Of a stretch of DNA of 64,000 bases, positions 27,199 through 36,314 are shown piece by piece (within the stretch, counting starts at the first letter, position 1; each line of letters opens with the position of its first letter). Under the pieces are notes generated by a model. The model saw only the letters and a program-made list of their open reading frames with translations. It was not told the origin of the DNA and made no database searches. The translations under genes were made by a program, and so were the position numbers. Origin of the DNA: Janthinobacterium sp. J1-1 (GTDB taxonomy: Bacteria; Pseudomonadota; Gammaproteobacteria; Burkholderiales; Burkholderiaceae_D); the NCBI RefSeq assembly GCF_030944405.1, contig NZ_CP132339.1, forward strand, positions 6,262,001-6,326,000, in the 5' to 3' direction.

Positions 27199-28164
27199 TC
27201 AGGCGCCGCGGCTGGAAAAATTCAGGCGGTACTGCGTGGCGGACACGCCCAGGCGGCGCCGGAACACCGTGCGCAGCTGGTCGGCGCTGCCCAGGCCGCA
27301 GCGCCAGGCGATGGTCTTCAGCGGTTCATCGGAAGCCTCCAGCAGCGCGCGCGCCGCGTCCAGCCTGGCGCTTTCGATAAAGTGCGCCGGCGTGACACCG
27401 AGCTCGCGCACGAAGACGCGGGCAAAATTGCGCGCGCTCATGGCCACCTGCCGGGCCAGGGTGTCCACGCTGAGATCGTCCGCCAGGTGATCAAGCACGT
27501 ATTGGCGCGCCTGCGCCACCGGCGAGGCGGCGTCCGGCATCGGCGTCAGGTACGGACTGAATTGCGACTGGCCGCCCTGGCGCTGCGTGTAGACCACCAG
27601 CCGGCGCGCCACCTGCAGCGCCAGCGCGGCGCCGCCATCGATGGCCAGCAAGGACAGCGACAGGTCGATGCCGGCCATCACGCCGGCCGAGCTGACCAAT
27701 GTCCCATCGTGCAGGTACAGGCTGTCCGCATCGACCCGCGCCAGCGGAAAACAGGCGGCCAGCGCGGCCGCGTCGTTCCAGTGGGTGGCCACTTTCTTAC
27801 CGTCGAGCAGGCCCGCATGGCCGAGCAGGAAAGCGCCATTGCAGATCGAGCCATGGCGCCGTGCCTTGGCCGCCGCCTGCGCCAGCCAGTCGCTCAGGGC
27901 CGCGTCCCGGGGCTGCGCGGGCAGGCCCGGTCCGCCGGCCACCAGCAGCAGATCATGGGCATCCAGGGCCTGCGCATAATGACGGTGCGCGGCCAGCGGC
28001 AAGCCGTTCGAGCAGCGCATCAGGCCATCCTGCGTGCCCAATACCTCGATGCTGTACTGCCGTTCGGGTGGCAAAAAACTGTTCGCTTCGGCAAACACGT
28101 CCATCGGCCCCGTCACGTCGAGCGCCTGCACGCCGGGGAAGATCAGGATGGCGACGGTCGGCAT
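27199..28164 (-). CDS. GlxA-family AraC-type regulator with DJ-1/PfpI domain
   Basis: A 321-residue regulator. The N-terminal DJ-1/PfpI-like domain (VAILIFPGVQALDVTGPMDV, LLVAGGPGLPAQ, SICNGAFLLGHAGLLDGKK) likely senses a small metabolite, and its Cys lies in SICNGAF. The C-terminal AraC DNA-binding domain has LARQVAMSARNFARVFVREL and FIESARLDAARALLE. It starts directly after the DadA-like gene stop (0 bp), so it is co-transcribed in the HxlR-DadA-GlxA operon and may regulate amino-acid or amine use. In-frame start at 28164 has the standard family N-terminus. Confidence 0.88.
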   Translation of the reverse strand: MPTVAILIFPGVQALDVTGPMDVFAEANSFLPPERQYSIEVLGTQDGLMRCSNGLPLAAHRHYAQALDAHDLLLVAGGPGLPAQPRDAALSDWLAQAAAKARRHGSICNGAFLLGHAGLLDGKKVATHWNDAAALAACFPLARVDADSLYLHDGTLVSSAGVMAGIDLSLSLLAIDGGAALALQVARRLVVYTQRQGGQSQFSPYLTPMPDAASPVAQARQYVLDHLADDLSVDTLARQVAMSARNFARVFVRELGVTPAHFIESARLDAARALLEASDEPLKTIAWRCGLGSADQLRTVFRRRLGVSATQYRLNFSSRGA

Positions 28165-29376
28165 TTACGAGCGTGCCTGCGCCGTGACCGCATCGCCGAC
28201 CATTTCGGCCGTCGCCGCCGCCAGGGTCCAGCCCAGGTGGCCGTGTCCCGTGTTGTAGAACACGCCCGGCGCCAGGCCCGCGCCCACCTTCGGCAGCATG
28301 GCCGGCAGCATCGGGCGCAGTCCCGCCCACGGGATCACGCGCCGCGTGTGCACCTGCGGAAAATGCCGCTCGACCCAGCGCAGCAAAGGCGCCACGCGGT
28401 CGGCGCGGATATCGCGGTTTTCGCCATTGAATTCGGCCGTGCCGGCCACGCGCAGCCGGTCTGCCCCCAGGCGGCTGCTCACCAGTTTGGTGGCGTCGTC
28501 GAGCAGGCTGACGCTGGGCGCCCCCGCGCGGCTGGCCGCATCGTCCAGGTGCACGGTGATGGAATAGCCTTTGACGGGATACACATTCACATGGTCGCCC
28601 AGCATGGCGGCCATGGCGCGGCTGGCGGTGCCGGCGCAGATCACGGTCGCATCGAACACGCTGCTGTCGGCATCGGTGGTGACGCGCACGCGGCCGTTTT
28701 CAGGTTTCAGGGAGGTGATGGACTGGCCGTAGCGGCAGGCCACGCCACGGCGCGCGCAGGCGTCGGCGAGGCCCGAGGTGAACTTGTGGATGTCGCCGGT
28801 GGAATCGCTGTCCGTGTAGTAGCCGCCAAAGAATTCCCCGGCCAGCGCGGGTTCGATGGCGCGCATGTCGTCCGGCGTGACGGCGCGGCGAACCAGTCCT
28901 CCTTTTGCCAGCAGGCGCGACACGCCGGCCGCGCGCTCGAAACCGGCGCGCTCGCGATAGACGTGCAGGATGCCGGCGCGGCGGTGATCGAAATCGATGG
29001 CCTCGTCGGCCGCCCATGCAAACAAATGTTCGCGCGCGTCGATCGCCATGCGCGCGGTGGCGATGGTATTGCGCTCGTAGTGCGGCATGGCGGCCAAAAA
29101 TTCGGCAAACCACGACAGCTTGTGCCAGCCGGGACGCGGGTGCAGCAGCAGCGGCGCGTCGCGCCTGGCCATCCATTTCAGGGCGTTCAGGATCGTGTAT
29201 TTGTGGTTCCACACTTCCGCGTGCGAGGCCGACAACTGGCCGCCATTGGCGAACGAGGTTTCCATGGCCGCATAGCGGTGCCGCTCGATCAGGGTCACGT
29301 CCACGCCCCGTTTGGCCAGCGCATAGGCGGTGGTCACGCCCGTGATGCCGCCGCCGATCACGGCCACTTTCGTCAT
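28165..29376 (-). CDS. D-amino-acid dehydrogenase (DadA-like FAD protein)
   Basis: A 403-residue FAD-dependent oxidoreductase, probably oxidising D-amino acids or another amine at the membrane. It has the dinucleotide motif VIGGGITGVTTAYALAKRG, then ETSFANGGQLSASHAEVW, CAGTASRAMAAMLG, the flavin-proximal VYPVKGYSITV and the C-terminal YNTGHGHLGWTLAAATA seen in DadA. The ATG at 29376 overlaps the HxlR stop codon (ATGA). A longer frame to 29526 would overlap that gene fully and is not used. Confidence 0.87.
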   Translation of the reverse strand: MTKVAVIGGGITGVTTAYALAKRGVDVTLIERHRYAAMETSFANGGQLSASHAEVWNHKYTILNALKWMARRDAPLLLHPRPGWHKLSWFAEFLAAMPHYERNTIATARMAIDAREHLFAWAADEAIDFDHRRAGILHVYRERAGFERAAGVSRLLAKGGLVRRAVTPDDMRAIEPALAGEFFGGYYTDSDSTGDIHKFTSGLADACARRGVACRYGQSITSLKPENGRVRVTTDADSSVFDATVICAGTASRAMAAMLGDHVNVYPVKGYSITVHLDDAASRAGAPSVSLLDDATKLVSSRLGADRLRVAGTAEFNGENRDIRADRVAPLLRWVERHFPQVHTRRVIPWAGLRPMLPAMLPKVGAGLAPGVFYNTGHGHLGWTLAAATAEMVGDAVTAQARS

Positions 29377-29822
29377 GGCCGCACCTTGCGCACCTGCGTG
29401 TCGCTCGCTTGCAGCACCCTGCCATCTTTGCTGACGACCTGCATGGTTGGCAGCGCCGCGCCGCCGTGCTTTTCCAGCAGGCTCGAATGGGCTTCGCCGG
29501 GAGCGAACAGCTGTGCTTCGCTCCACTGGCGCAAGCCCACCACCACCGGGAACAGCGCCAAGCCCCTGGGCGTGAGCACATATTCCTGGTAGGCGGTGCC
29601 GTCCGACGCGGGCGCGATGGTAAAGATGCCCTCTTCCACCAGCCCCTGCAGGCGGTCGGCCAGGATATTGCGCGCCACGCCCAGGCTCTTTTGAAATTCG
29701 CCGAAGCGGCGCATGCCGTCGAAGGCATCGCGCACGATCAGCAGCGCCCAGCGCTCGCCGACCACGTCGAGCGCGCGCGCCACCGGGCAGGGATCGGACC
29801 GCAAACTCTTGCGCTTGGCCAT
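29373..29822 (-). CDS. HxlR-family transcriptional regulator
   Basis: A 149-residue winged-helix regulator of the HxlR (MarR-like) type: CPVARALDVVGERWALLIVRDA with a Cys near residue 12, FGEFQKSLGVARNILADRLQ and YVLTPRGLALFPVVVGLRQW. Redox or metabolite responsiveness through the N-terminal Cys is known for some HxlR proteins. The stop overlaps the DadA-like start. A perfect inverted repeat in the gap to the divergent MFS gene is the likely operator. Confidence 0.9.
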   Translation of the reverse strand: MAKRKSLRSDPCPVARALDVVGERWALLIVRDAFDGMRRFGEFQKSLGVARNILADRLQGLVEEGIFTIAPASDGTAYQEYVLTPRGLALFPVVVGLRQWSEAQLFAPGEAHSSLLEKHGGAALPTMQVVSKDGRVLQASDTQVRKVRP

Positions 29823-29840
29823 CAGGGGTCTCCAGGAATC

Positions 29841-29900
29841 AGTGGTTGCATTTTAAAACTTGCCGGCATAAACTCCAACTGGTTTTAATTTGCAACCACT
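29841..29900. promoter_or_regulatory. Inverted repeat operator between hxlR and the MFS gene
   Basis: AGTGGTTGCA at 29841-29850 and TGCAACCACT at 29891-29900 are exact inverted copies. Extending each arm with its AT-rich neighbour gives AGTGGTTGCA-WW-TTAAAAC on both strands (17 of 19 matching). One copy lies 18 bp upstream of each start codon, suiting two HxlR dimers controlling both divergent genes. Confidence 0.7.
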
Positions 29901-29917
29901 CATCTGAAAGAATCACG

Positions 29918-31117
29918 ATGCGCGATACGTCTCCTCCCGCCGCTACATTGGCACCTGCATTGGCGCCCTCCCTGGTCTGGCTGTTTGCCGCGGCGGCCGG
30001 CCTGTGCGTGGCCAATGTCTACTACGCCCAGCCGTTGCTGGCGACCTTGGCGCACGAGTTCGGCATGACGGATGCGGGCAGCGGCATGGTGATCACGGCC
30101 ACGCAGACCGGCTGCGCGCTGGCGCTGCTGCTGGTGGTGCCGCTGGGCGACATGCTGAACCGGCGCAGGCTGACCCTGGTCCAGTTGGTGCTGCTGGGCG
30201 CCAGCCTGGCGGTGCTGGCCTGTGCCACCTCGACCGCCGCCCTGCTGGCCGGCATGCTGCTGGCGGGCTTGCTGGGCACGGCGATGACGCAGGGGCTGAT
30301 CGCCTATGCGGCCAGCGTGGCGCCCAGGCATGAGCGGGGCCGCGTGGTCGGCACGGCCCAGGGCGGCGTGGTGATCGGCCTGCTGCTGGCGCGCACCTTG
30401 TCGGGCGTGGTGACGGACCTGGCCGGCTGGCGCGCCGTGTATCTGCTGTCCGCCGTGCTGTCGCTGGCCTTGCTGTTGCTGCTGTGGCGCATGCTGCCGC
30501 CGCCTGCTCCCGTCATGAAACGGCTGTCGTATGGCGCCCTGCTGGCGTCGATGCTGGATCTGCTGAAAACCAATCGTGTGCTGCAAGTGCGCGGCGTGCT
30601 GGCGCTGCTGCTGTTTGCGGTGTTCAATATTTTCTGGAGCGCGCTGGTATTTCCCCTGAGCGCGCAAGGCTACAGCCATGCGGCCATCGGCGCCTTCGGG
30701 CTGGTGGGCGTGGCGGGAGCGCTGGGCGCGGCGCGCGCGGGAGCACTGGCCGACCGTGGCCACGCGCAATGGACTACTGGCGCGGCGCTGTTGCTGCTGC
30801 TCGTGTCGTGGCTGCCGTTGGCGTTTGCCGGCAGCGCGTTGTGGCCTTTGATCGTCGGCATTATCGCGCTGGACCTGGCGGGCCAGGCGATTCACGTCAC
30901 CAATCAGAGCCTGATCTTCAAGGACGACAGCGATGCGCACAGCCGGCTGGTGGCCTGCTACATGCTGTTTTATGCGGTGGGGAGTGGACTGGGTGCGATT
31001 GCCGCCACCAGCGTGTATGCGCTGGCGGGCTGGCATGGGGTATGCGCGCTGGGCGCGGCGGTCAGCTTGCTTGCCTTGCTGTTCTGGCGGCTGACCTTGC
31101 CGGCTGAACAAGCCTGA
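29918..31117 (+). CDS. MFS transporter, DHA1-type exporter (YnfM/AraJ-like)
   Basis: A 399-residue major facilitator protein with about 12 membrane segments. Features: NVYYAQPLLATLAHEFGMTD, loop 2-3 LGDMLNRRRL, and VAPRHERGRVVGTAQGGVVIG in the middle loop. Members of this branch export arabinose-like sugars, drugs or amino acids. It diverges from the HxlR gene over a shared operator and is probably repressed by it. Whether it exports an amine or amino acid related to the DadA-like enzyme is unknown. Confidence 0.87.
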   Translation: MRDTSPPAATLAPALAPSLVWLFAAAAGLCVANVYYAQPLLATLAHEFGMTDAGSGMVITATQTGCALALLLVVPLGDMLNRRRLTLVQLVLLGASLAVLACATSTAALLAGMLLAGLLGTAMTQGLIAYAASVAPRHERGRVVGTAQGGVVIGLLLARTLSGVVTDLAGWRAVYLLSAVLSLALLLLLWRMLPPPAPVMKRLSYGALLASMLDLLKTNRVLQVRGVLALLLFAVFNIFWSALVFPLSAQGYSHAAIGAFGLVGVAGALGAARAGALADRGHAQWTTGAALLLLLVSWLPLAFAGSALWPLIVGIIALDLAGQAIHVTNQSLIFKDDSDAHSRLVACYMLFYAVGSGLGAIAATSVYALAGWHGVCALGAAVSLLALLFWRLTLPAEQA

Positions 31118-31125
31118 AACAAGAC

Positions 31126-31821
31126 TTAATTCAGCAGCGCCGTGGTCGAACCGTGACGGTAGGTTTTCAAGGCATCGGGCTGGATCTGGATCAGCGAGCC
31201 GCTGACCTTGATCAGGTGCAGGTCGGTCAGCTGGTGCAGCACGCGCGACAGGGTGGCCGGCGCCAGGTTCAGGAACGACGCCAGCAGGCTCTTTTTCAGG
31301 TCCAGCTTGACTTCGTTCGAGCGCTGCTGGTCCGACGCCTGCAGCAGGTATTCGACCACGCGCTGGGTGGCGTTCTGCACCGAGCAGCGTTCCACATTGC
31401 GGATGAAACCCATCAGGTGGTGCGACAGGCTGTTCATCATCTGGCGCGCGATGCGCGGCGACTGGTCCAGCAGGCGCAGAAGCGCGTGTGGCGGAATGCG
31501 CAGCAACAGGCAGTGTTCGAGCGCTTCGGCGCAGAAAGGATAGGGTTCGTCGAGAAAGATCATGGCTTCGCCGAAACTCTGGCCAGGGCGGATCAGTTCC
31601 AGGACCTTGTCGGTGCCTTCCATCGAAAACACGCTCAGCTTGACCAGGCCGAAGACGACCACATAAGCGCCTTCCGCCACTTCCCCCTTGCGGAACAGGA
31701 CCTTGCCTTTTTCTACTTCGACACGCACCACATCCTGGCGCAATTGTTCCAGCTGCGAAGGGGAAATATGGCGAAACAGAGCTTGGCTCGACAACAAGCC
31801 GTCGACGTTGACCTTATGCAT
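31126..31821 (-). CDS. Crp/Fnr-family regulator without N-terminal cysteines (Dnr-like)
   Basis: A 231-residue regulator with the cyclic-nucleotide-type beta barrel (EVEKGKVLFRKGEVAEGAYVV, RPGQSFGEAMIFLDEP), a long dimer helix and a C-terminal winged helix (LASFLNLAPATLSRVLHQL). The N-terminus (MHKVNVDGLLSSQ) has no Cys cluster, so it does not carry an Fnr-type Fe-S centre and resembles Dnr/NnrR, which sense nitric oxide or oxygen through haem in some species. It is downstream of a NarX/NarL-like pair in the same direction, supporting a nitrogen-oxide or oxygen role. No denitrification enzymes lie in the window. Confidence 0.87.
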   Translation of the reverse strand: MHKVNVDGLLSSQALFRHISPSQLEQLRQDVVRVEVEKGKVLFRKGEVAEGAYVVVFGLVKLSVFSMEGTDKVLELIRPGQSFGEAMIFLDEPYPFCAEALEHCLLLRIPPHALLRLLDQSPRIARQMMNSLSHHLMGFIRNVERCSVQNATQRVVEYLLQASDQQRSNEVKLDLKKSLLASFLNLAPATLSRVLHQLTDLHLIKVSGSLIQIQPDALKTYRHGSTTALLN

Positions 31822-31956
31822 GACACTCTCTTCATTTGATTAGCGAATAACTAAGTGTAATGGGAGGGCAGCGTCAAGACCATACGTCAAAGGGAGTAGG
31901 GGCCAACTAGCCAAAAGCGGCATGCAGATCAATTTTTCCAGGGTTGCCTGGCGGTT

Positions 31957-32616
31957 TTACTTGCCCAGGTTGCGTTCCACCGCATACACGGCGATCTGCA
32001 CGCGGCTGCTCAGCTTGAGCTTTTTCAGGATATTTTGCACATGGATCTTGACGGTGCTTTCGGCCACGTCCAGCTGGCGCGCGATTTCCTTGTTGCTCAT
32101 GCCTTGCGCCAGGCAGGCCATCGCTTCGCGTTCGCGCGGCGTAAGCTTGTCATAGTCGGCCTCGGGCGCGCTTTGCCCGCTGCGGAACTGCGACACCAGC
32201 TTGGCCGTCATGGCATCGGCGATCACCGATTCGCCGGCGGCGGCGCGCAGTATCGCCTGGCCCAGCTGCTCGGCCTCGATGTTTTTCAGCAGGTAGCCGC
32301 GCGCGCCCGCACGCAGGGCCGCGCCCAGGTCGGCCGCGTTTTCGGACACCGTCAGCATCAGCACCACCATCTCGGGCCACTCGAGCAGGATCTGCTGCAG
32401 CGCTTCCACGCCGGACAGGCCGGGCATGTTCAGGTCCATCAGCACCACGTCGGGCTGCAGCTGGCCCGCCAGCGCCACGCCATCGAGTCCGTTGGCGGCC
32501 TCGCCCACCACCTGGAATTGCGGATTGCGCTGCAACAGCAGCTTGACCCCGCTGCGCAGCAAGGTATGGTCGTCGACCAGCAGGATGGTGATGGGTGCGT
32601 TGATTGATTCGTTCAC
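31957..32616 (-). CDS. NarL/FixJ-family response regulator
   Basis: A 219-residue regulator. Receiver domain with Asp61 in VVLMDLNMPGLSG and the early acidic pair LLVDDH, then a LuxR helix-turn-helix (LTPREREAMACLAQGMSNKE, then IARQLDVAESTVKIHVQNIL). Strong resemblance to NarL/NarP. Encoded 24 bp downstream of the soluble NarX-like kinase, forming a two-component pair, with a Dnr-like Crp/Fnr gene next. Likely targets are unknown. Confidence 0.9.
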   Translation of the reverse strand: MNESINAPITILLVDDHTLLRSGVKLLLQRNPQFQVVGEAANGLDGVALAGQLQPDVVLMDLNMPGLSGVEALQQILLEWPEMVVLMLTVSENAADLGAALRAGARGYLLKNIEAEQLGQAILRAAAGESVIADAMTAKLVSQFRSGQSAPEADYDKLTPREREAMACLAQGMSNKEIARQLDVAESTVKIHVQNILKKLKLSSRVQIAVYAVERNLGK

Positions 32617-32640
32617 TGTAATGAGTTACCTGGTTATCTG

Positions 32641-33888
32641 TTAGGCGGTCTGGCGCCGTGCTTCCGGCAAGGCCAGCGAGATCGTCGTGCCTTCCCCTGG
32701 CGTGCTGTCGATGGCAAACCGGGCGCCGAGCCGCTCGGCCCGTTCCTGCATGATGCGCAGGCCGATCTGCACCTCGGTTTTCTGGTCGCGCAGGTTGGCC
32801 GCAAAGCCGTTGCCGTCGTCGCGCACCTGCAGCAAAAAATCGCGGCCGTTGTCGACCGTCACCTGCACCGCGCCCGCTTGCGCATGCTTGCGGATATTCG
32901 ACAGCGCTTCCTGCACGATGAACAGCACCTGCAACTGCTGTTCCGGCGCCAGCGGCGCGCCATTGCCCGTCATGAGCAAGGCGCTGGCAATCCCGGTCTG
33001 CAGTTCGAACTTGTCGAGCACTTCGGCCAGCTTGCCTTCCAGATCGCTGCCATGCCAGCGCGTGCGGAAATTGACCAGCAATTCACGCACATCCTGGTAG
33101 CTCTGCTCGACCCCCATGCGCATCAGCGGCAGCACTTCGGCCGCTTCACCGAGCTCGCCGCGGCGCACCGAATCGTCGAGCATCTGCACTTGCAGGCTGA
33201 TGAAATTGAGGCTTTGCGCGATGCTGTCGTGCAGGCCTTCGGCCAGCAGGCTGCGTTCGCGCGCGATGGCAAATTCTTTTTCGCGCGCGATCAGGCGCTG
33301 GTTGTCGATCGCGATGCCCAGGCTGTGACCCAGGGTTGCCAGCCAGCCATGCTGCTGCTCTCCCAGCACGGTGGTTTTCACAAAGTGCAGGGAAAAACTG
33401 CCGATCGGCTTCTCGCGCACCACGATGGGAAACACGGCGATCGCGCTGAAGCCTTCTTCGTGGCAGCGGAAGCGCTCCGGCGCGTCCAGATTGAGCAAAT
33501 TCACCTTGCGAAAGTCGCGGATCTGGATCACGCCCTGCGCCACCGCCGCGCCGCACAGGCAGTCGTTGTTGCGCATGCAGTGCTCTTCCTCGATCATCGC
33601 GTCCGAGATGCCTTCATGGACGACGATATGCACCGTATCGTTGAGCGGATCGAGGATGCGCACGGTGCCGCCCACGGCGCTGGAAAAATCCATCACATGG
33701 CGCAGGAAGCCGCGGCACAGTTCATCGATGGCGTGCTGGCCCGCCAGCAAGGTGGAGATATCCTGCAAGGTCGCCAGCTGCCGCTCCTGCGCGGCGCTCA
33801 GGCCGGCCGGCAGCTGCGCCTGGCGGCGCTGGCGCCAGCGCGAGGCGGGCAATTGTTTGCGGGTGGGATGGCTACGCGGCACATGCAT
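32641..33888 (-). CDS. Soluble NarX-like sensor histidine kinase with GAF domain
   Basis: A 415-residue kinase without membrane segments, unlike NarX proper. The N-terminal GAF-like region (about residues 40-185) contains a cysteine cluster: HCMRNNDCLCGAA followed by RFRCHEEG. The HisKA_3 box has His in EGLHDSIAQSL and the HATPase has EALSNIRKHAQAG and RDDGNGF. NarX has a comparable cysteine-rich central module. The arrangement suggests cytosolic sensing of oxygen, redox or nitric oxide. It is followed by its NarL-like partner and then a Dnr-like gene. Confidence 0.85.
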   Translation of the reverse strand: MHVPRSHPTRKQLPASRWRQRRQAQLPAGLSAAQERQLATLQDISTLLAGQHAIDELCRGFLRHVMDFSSAVGGTVRILDPLNDTVHIVVHEGISDAMIEEEHCMRNNDCLCGAAVAQGVIQIRDFRKVNLLNLDAPERFRCHEEGFSAIAVFPIVVREKPIGSFSLHFVKTTVLGEQQHGWLATLGHSLGIAIDNQRLIAREKEFAIARERSLLAEGLHDSIAQSLNFISLQVQMLDDSVRRGELGEAAEVLPLMRMGVEQSYQDVRELLVNFRTRWHGSDLEGKLAEVLDKFELQTGIASALLMTGNGAPLAPEQQLQVLFIVQEALSNIRKHAQAGAVQVTVDNGRDFLLQVRDDGNGFAANLRDQKTEVQIGLRIMQERAERLGARFAIDSTPGEGTTISLALPEARRQTA

Positions 33889-33945
33889 GACAGAATCGAC
33901 TCTTCCAAAAAGTCCCGGCGTGGCGGCACGGCGGGACGCACAACA

Positions 33946-34527
33946 TTACAGGCGGATCTCGGTGCCGAGCAGCTTGACGAACTGCGCCAGCCAGGCCGGA
34001 TGCGCGGGCCAGGCCGGCGCCGTGACGAACTGGCCGTCCGTCACCGCATCGGTGACGGCGATGTCGGCATACTCGCCACCGGCCAGCTTGACTTCCGGCG
34101 CGCAGGCCGGATAGGCGGAAATGCGCTTGCCGCGGATCACATCGGCGGCGGCCAGCAACTGCGCGCCGTGGCAGACGGCGGCCACCGGCTTGCCGGCTTC
34201 GGCAAAATGGCGCACGCAGGCGATGACCTTGTCGTTCAGGCGCAGGTATTCGGGCGCGCGTCCGCCGGCGATCATCAGCGCGTCGTAATCGGCTGGCGAC
34301 ACTTCGTCGAAGCTGGCGTTGAGCGCAAACAGGTGGCCCGGCTTTTCGGTGTAGGTCTGGTCGCCCTCGAAATCGTGGATGGCCGTCTTGATGGTGTCGC
34401 CGCTTTTCTTGCCGGGACAGACGGCGTGCACGGTGTGGCCCAGCATCAGCAGGGCCTGGAAAGGCACCATCGTTTCATAATCTTCTGCAAAGTCGCCGGT
34501 CAAAAACAGAATTTTTTTCGCTGCCAT
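33946..34527 (-). CDS. DJ-1/PfpI-family protein
   Basis: A 193-residue glutamine-amidotransferase-fold protein: [32 protein letters not shown] and [17 protein letters not shown], with the nucleophile Cys in AVCHGAQ. Members act as chaperones, glyoxalases or peptidases in stress. Start at 34527 (MAAKK) chosen for fit; an upstream frame to 34587 adds an unlikely N-terminus. Stand-alone, divergent from the ABM gene across 212 bp. Confidence 0.88.
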   Translation of the reverse strand: MAAKKILFLTGDFAEDYETMVPFQALLMLGHTVHAVCPGKKSGDTIKTAIHDFEGDQTYTEKPGHLFALNASFDEVSPADYDALMIAGGRAPEYLRLNDKVIACVRHFAEAGKPVAAVCHGAQLLAAADVIRGKRISAYPACAPEVKLAGGEYADIAVTDAVTDGQFVTAPAWPAHPAWLAQFVKLLGTEIRL

Positions 34528-34739
34528 TTGCTTCTCCCATGAAAAAATCGTCAATAAACCATGCACCACAAACGTGCGCCTGCCCATATCTTACTGCGAT
34601 CAAGGCCGCTTGCCTGTCTTTTCCCGACATTATCAAACAATTACATTGCACTGCACAACAGGCAGTCGCCGCCCTGCCCGCGCAAAGGGCGGCAAGTTAT
34701 GGCACCATCGAGCTCCCTCAATCTTTCAGTGGAAACGCC

Positions 34740-35039
34740 ATGATTTTTGAAATTGCCCATATCCAGGTCAAGACCGGCAGCCACGCCGCCTTCGAAGCGG
34801 CCGTCACCCAGGCCGTGCCGCTGTTCCAGGGCGCGCAGGGCTGCGAGTCGATGCGCCTGGAACGCTCGATCGAGAATACGGATGCCTATCGCCTGGTGGT
34901 GGGCTGGACCACCCTGGAAGACCATACCGTGCATTTCCGCGGCAGCGAGGCGTTCCAGTCCTGGCGCGCGCTGGTCGGCGAATTCTTTGCCGCGCCACCA
35001 CAGGTCGAACATATGGAAACTGTCGTGACGGGCTTTTAA
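34740..35039 (+). CDS. ABM-domain monooxygenase-like protein
   Basis: A 99-residue antibiotic biosynthesis monooxygenase-domain protein: IFEIAHIQVKTGSHAAFEAA, LFQGAQGCESMRLERSIENT and RLVVGWTTLEDHTVHFRGSE. The fold is a dimeric ferredoxin-like barrel used in quinone or haem-type chemistry. Convergent with the PncB gene, 6 bp apart. No clear pathway partner. Confidence 0.87.
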   Translation: MIFEIAHIQVKTGSHAAFEAAVTQAVPLFQGAQGCESMRLERSIENTDAYRLVVGWTTLEDHTVHFRGSEAFQSWRALVGEFFAAPPQVEHMETVVTGF

Positions 35040-35045
35040 AGAAAC

Positions 35046-36236
35046 TCAAACGGCAGGATGGTGAAACACCTGCCGCAGGTAGGCTAAAAACGTTTCGTCC
35101 TTGCACAGCGTCTTGCCCGGCGAGTCCGACAATTTCGCCACCGACTGGCCATTACAGCGCACCAGCTTCATGACGATATTGAGCGGTGTCAAACCCACAT
35201 CGTTGGTGAGGTTGGTGCCGATGCCGAAGCCCGTCATGATGCGGTCGGCAAAGTGCTGGTACAGCGCGATGGCTTTTTCCAGGTCCAGGCCGTCGGAAAA
35301 CACCAGGCGCTTGGTATTGGCGTCGATGCGCAGGGCGGCGTAATGGGCCAGCGCTTTTTCGCCCCATTCGACCGGGTCGCCCGAATCGTGGCGCAGGCCG
35401 TCGAACAGTTTGGCGAAATACAGGTCGAAGTCGGCCAGGAAAGCGTCCATGCCGACCACGTCGGTCAGGGCGATGCCCAGGTCGCCACGGTATTCCTGGA
35501 CCCAGTCCTCGAGCGCGGCCTTTTGAAAGTCGCGCAGGCGCACGCCAAACGACTGGAACGACTGCATGTATTCATGCGCCATGGTGCCGATCGGCACGAT
35601 GCCCAGCTGCTTGGCCAGGTAGACGTTCGAGGTGCCCTTGAAATACTCGGGCACTTCGCGCGCCAGGCGCTGCACCACTTCGTCGTGCCAGGCGCCGGAA
35701 AAGCGGCGGCGCACGCCGAAGTCGGAAAACTCGAACGGGTGCTTGCGGCGCGGCACTTTGCCGAATTCCTTCAGCGCCGCCACCTTGGCGCTCAGGCGCG
35801 CGCGCCCTTCGGTCAGTGCGTCATCGAGATTGAAGCGGCGGAAATACAGCTCGTTGACGATGTACAGCACGAAGATTTCAAAGCCCATCACATGCACTTG
35901 CGGACCGGCCGCATGCACGACCAGCTGGTCGCCTTCGGTGCTGACGTCGATGAATTTGCGCTGGAAGCGGAACACCGTCAGGAAGTCGACAAAGTCGCTT
36001 TTCATGAAGCGCAGGGTGCGCAGGTAGGCCAGCTCGTCGTCGGCAAACGACATCGAGCACAGGTGATCGAGCTGCTCTTCGACTTCCTGTTTCAGTTCGG
36101 CCAGCGGAAAGGCCGGGGTATTCCTGCAAACGAATTCGTATTCGGTATGGGTGTTCGGATGACCATGCAGCAAGGCTTGCCACATCGTGAATTTGTACAG
36201 ATCGGTTTCCAGCAAACTGCGTACTATCGGGGTCAT
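35046..36236 (-). CDS. pncB: Nicotinate phosphoribosyltransferase
   Basis: A 396-residue enzyme converting nicotinate, PRPP and ATP to nicotinate mononucleotide. Recognised by [54 protein letters not shown], the [14 protein letters not shown] stretch with the autophosphorylated His, and [13 protein letters not shown]. Start at 36236 because a GTGGAG site precedes it; a second ATG is at 36251. Next to a nicotinamidase-like gene in the same direction, it forms an NAD salvage unit. Confidence 0.95.
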   Translation of the reverse strand: MTPIVRSLLETDLYKFTMWQALLHGHPNTHTEYEFVCRNTPAFPLAELKQEVEEQLDHLCSMSFADDELAYLRTLRFMKSDFVDFLTVFRFQRKFIDVSTEGDQLVVHAAGPQVHVMGFEIFVLYIVNELYFRRFNLDDALTEGRARLSAKVAALKEFGKVPRRKHPFEFSDFGVRRRFSGAWHDEVVQRLAREVPEYFKGTSNVYLAKQLGIVPIGTMAHEYMQSFQSFGVRLRDFQKAALEDWVQEYRGDLGIALTDVVGMDAFLADFDLYFAKLFDGLRHDSGDPVEWGEKALAHYAALRIDANTKRLVFSDGLDLEKAIALYQHFADRIMTGFGIGTNLTNDVGLTPLNIVMKLVRCNGQSVAKLSDSPGKTLCKDETFLAYLRQVFHHPAV

Positions 36237-36314
36237 GTAGGGTTTCTCCACTTTACTGTAGCCAGAATAGTACGCCTTTGCCGCGATTTCGGTTGCGTGC
36301 GCTTGCGCGGCCGC

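Noticed and set aside
27064..29592. 842-residue plus-strand open frame across the GlxA and DadA genes
   Set aside because: The minus-strand genes have full domains and coupled starts; the plus frame is Arg/Ala/His-rich with no motif.
31836..31840. TTGAT half-site upstream of the Crp/Fnr gene as an FNR/ANR box
   Set aside because: The second half ATCAA is not present at the required spacing.
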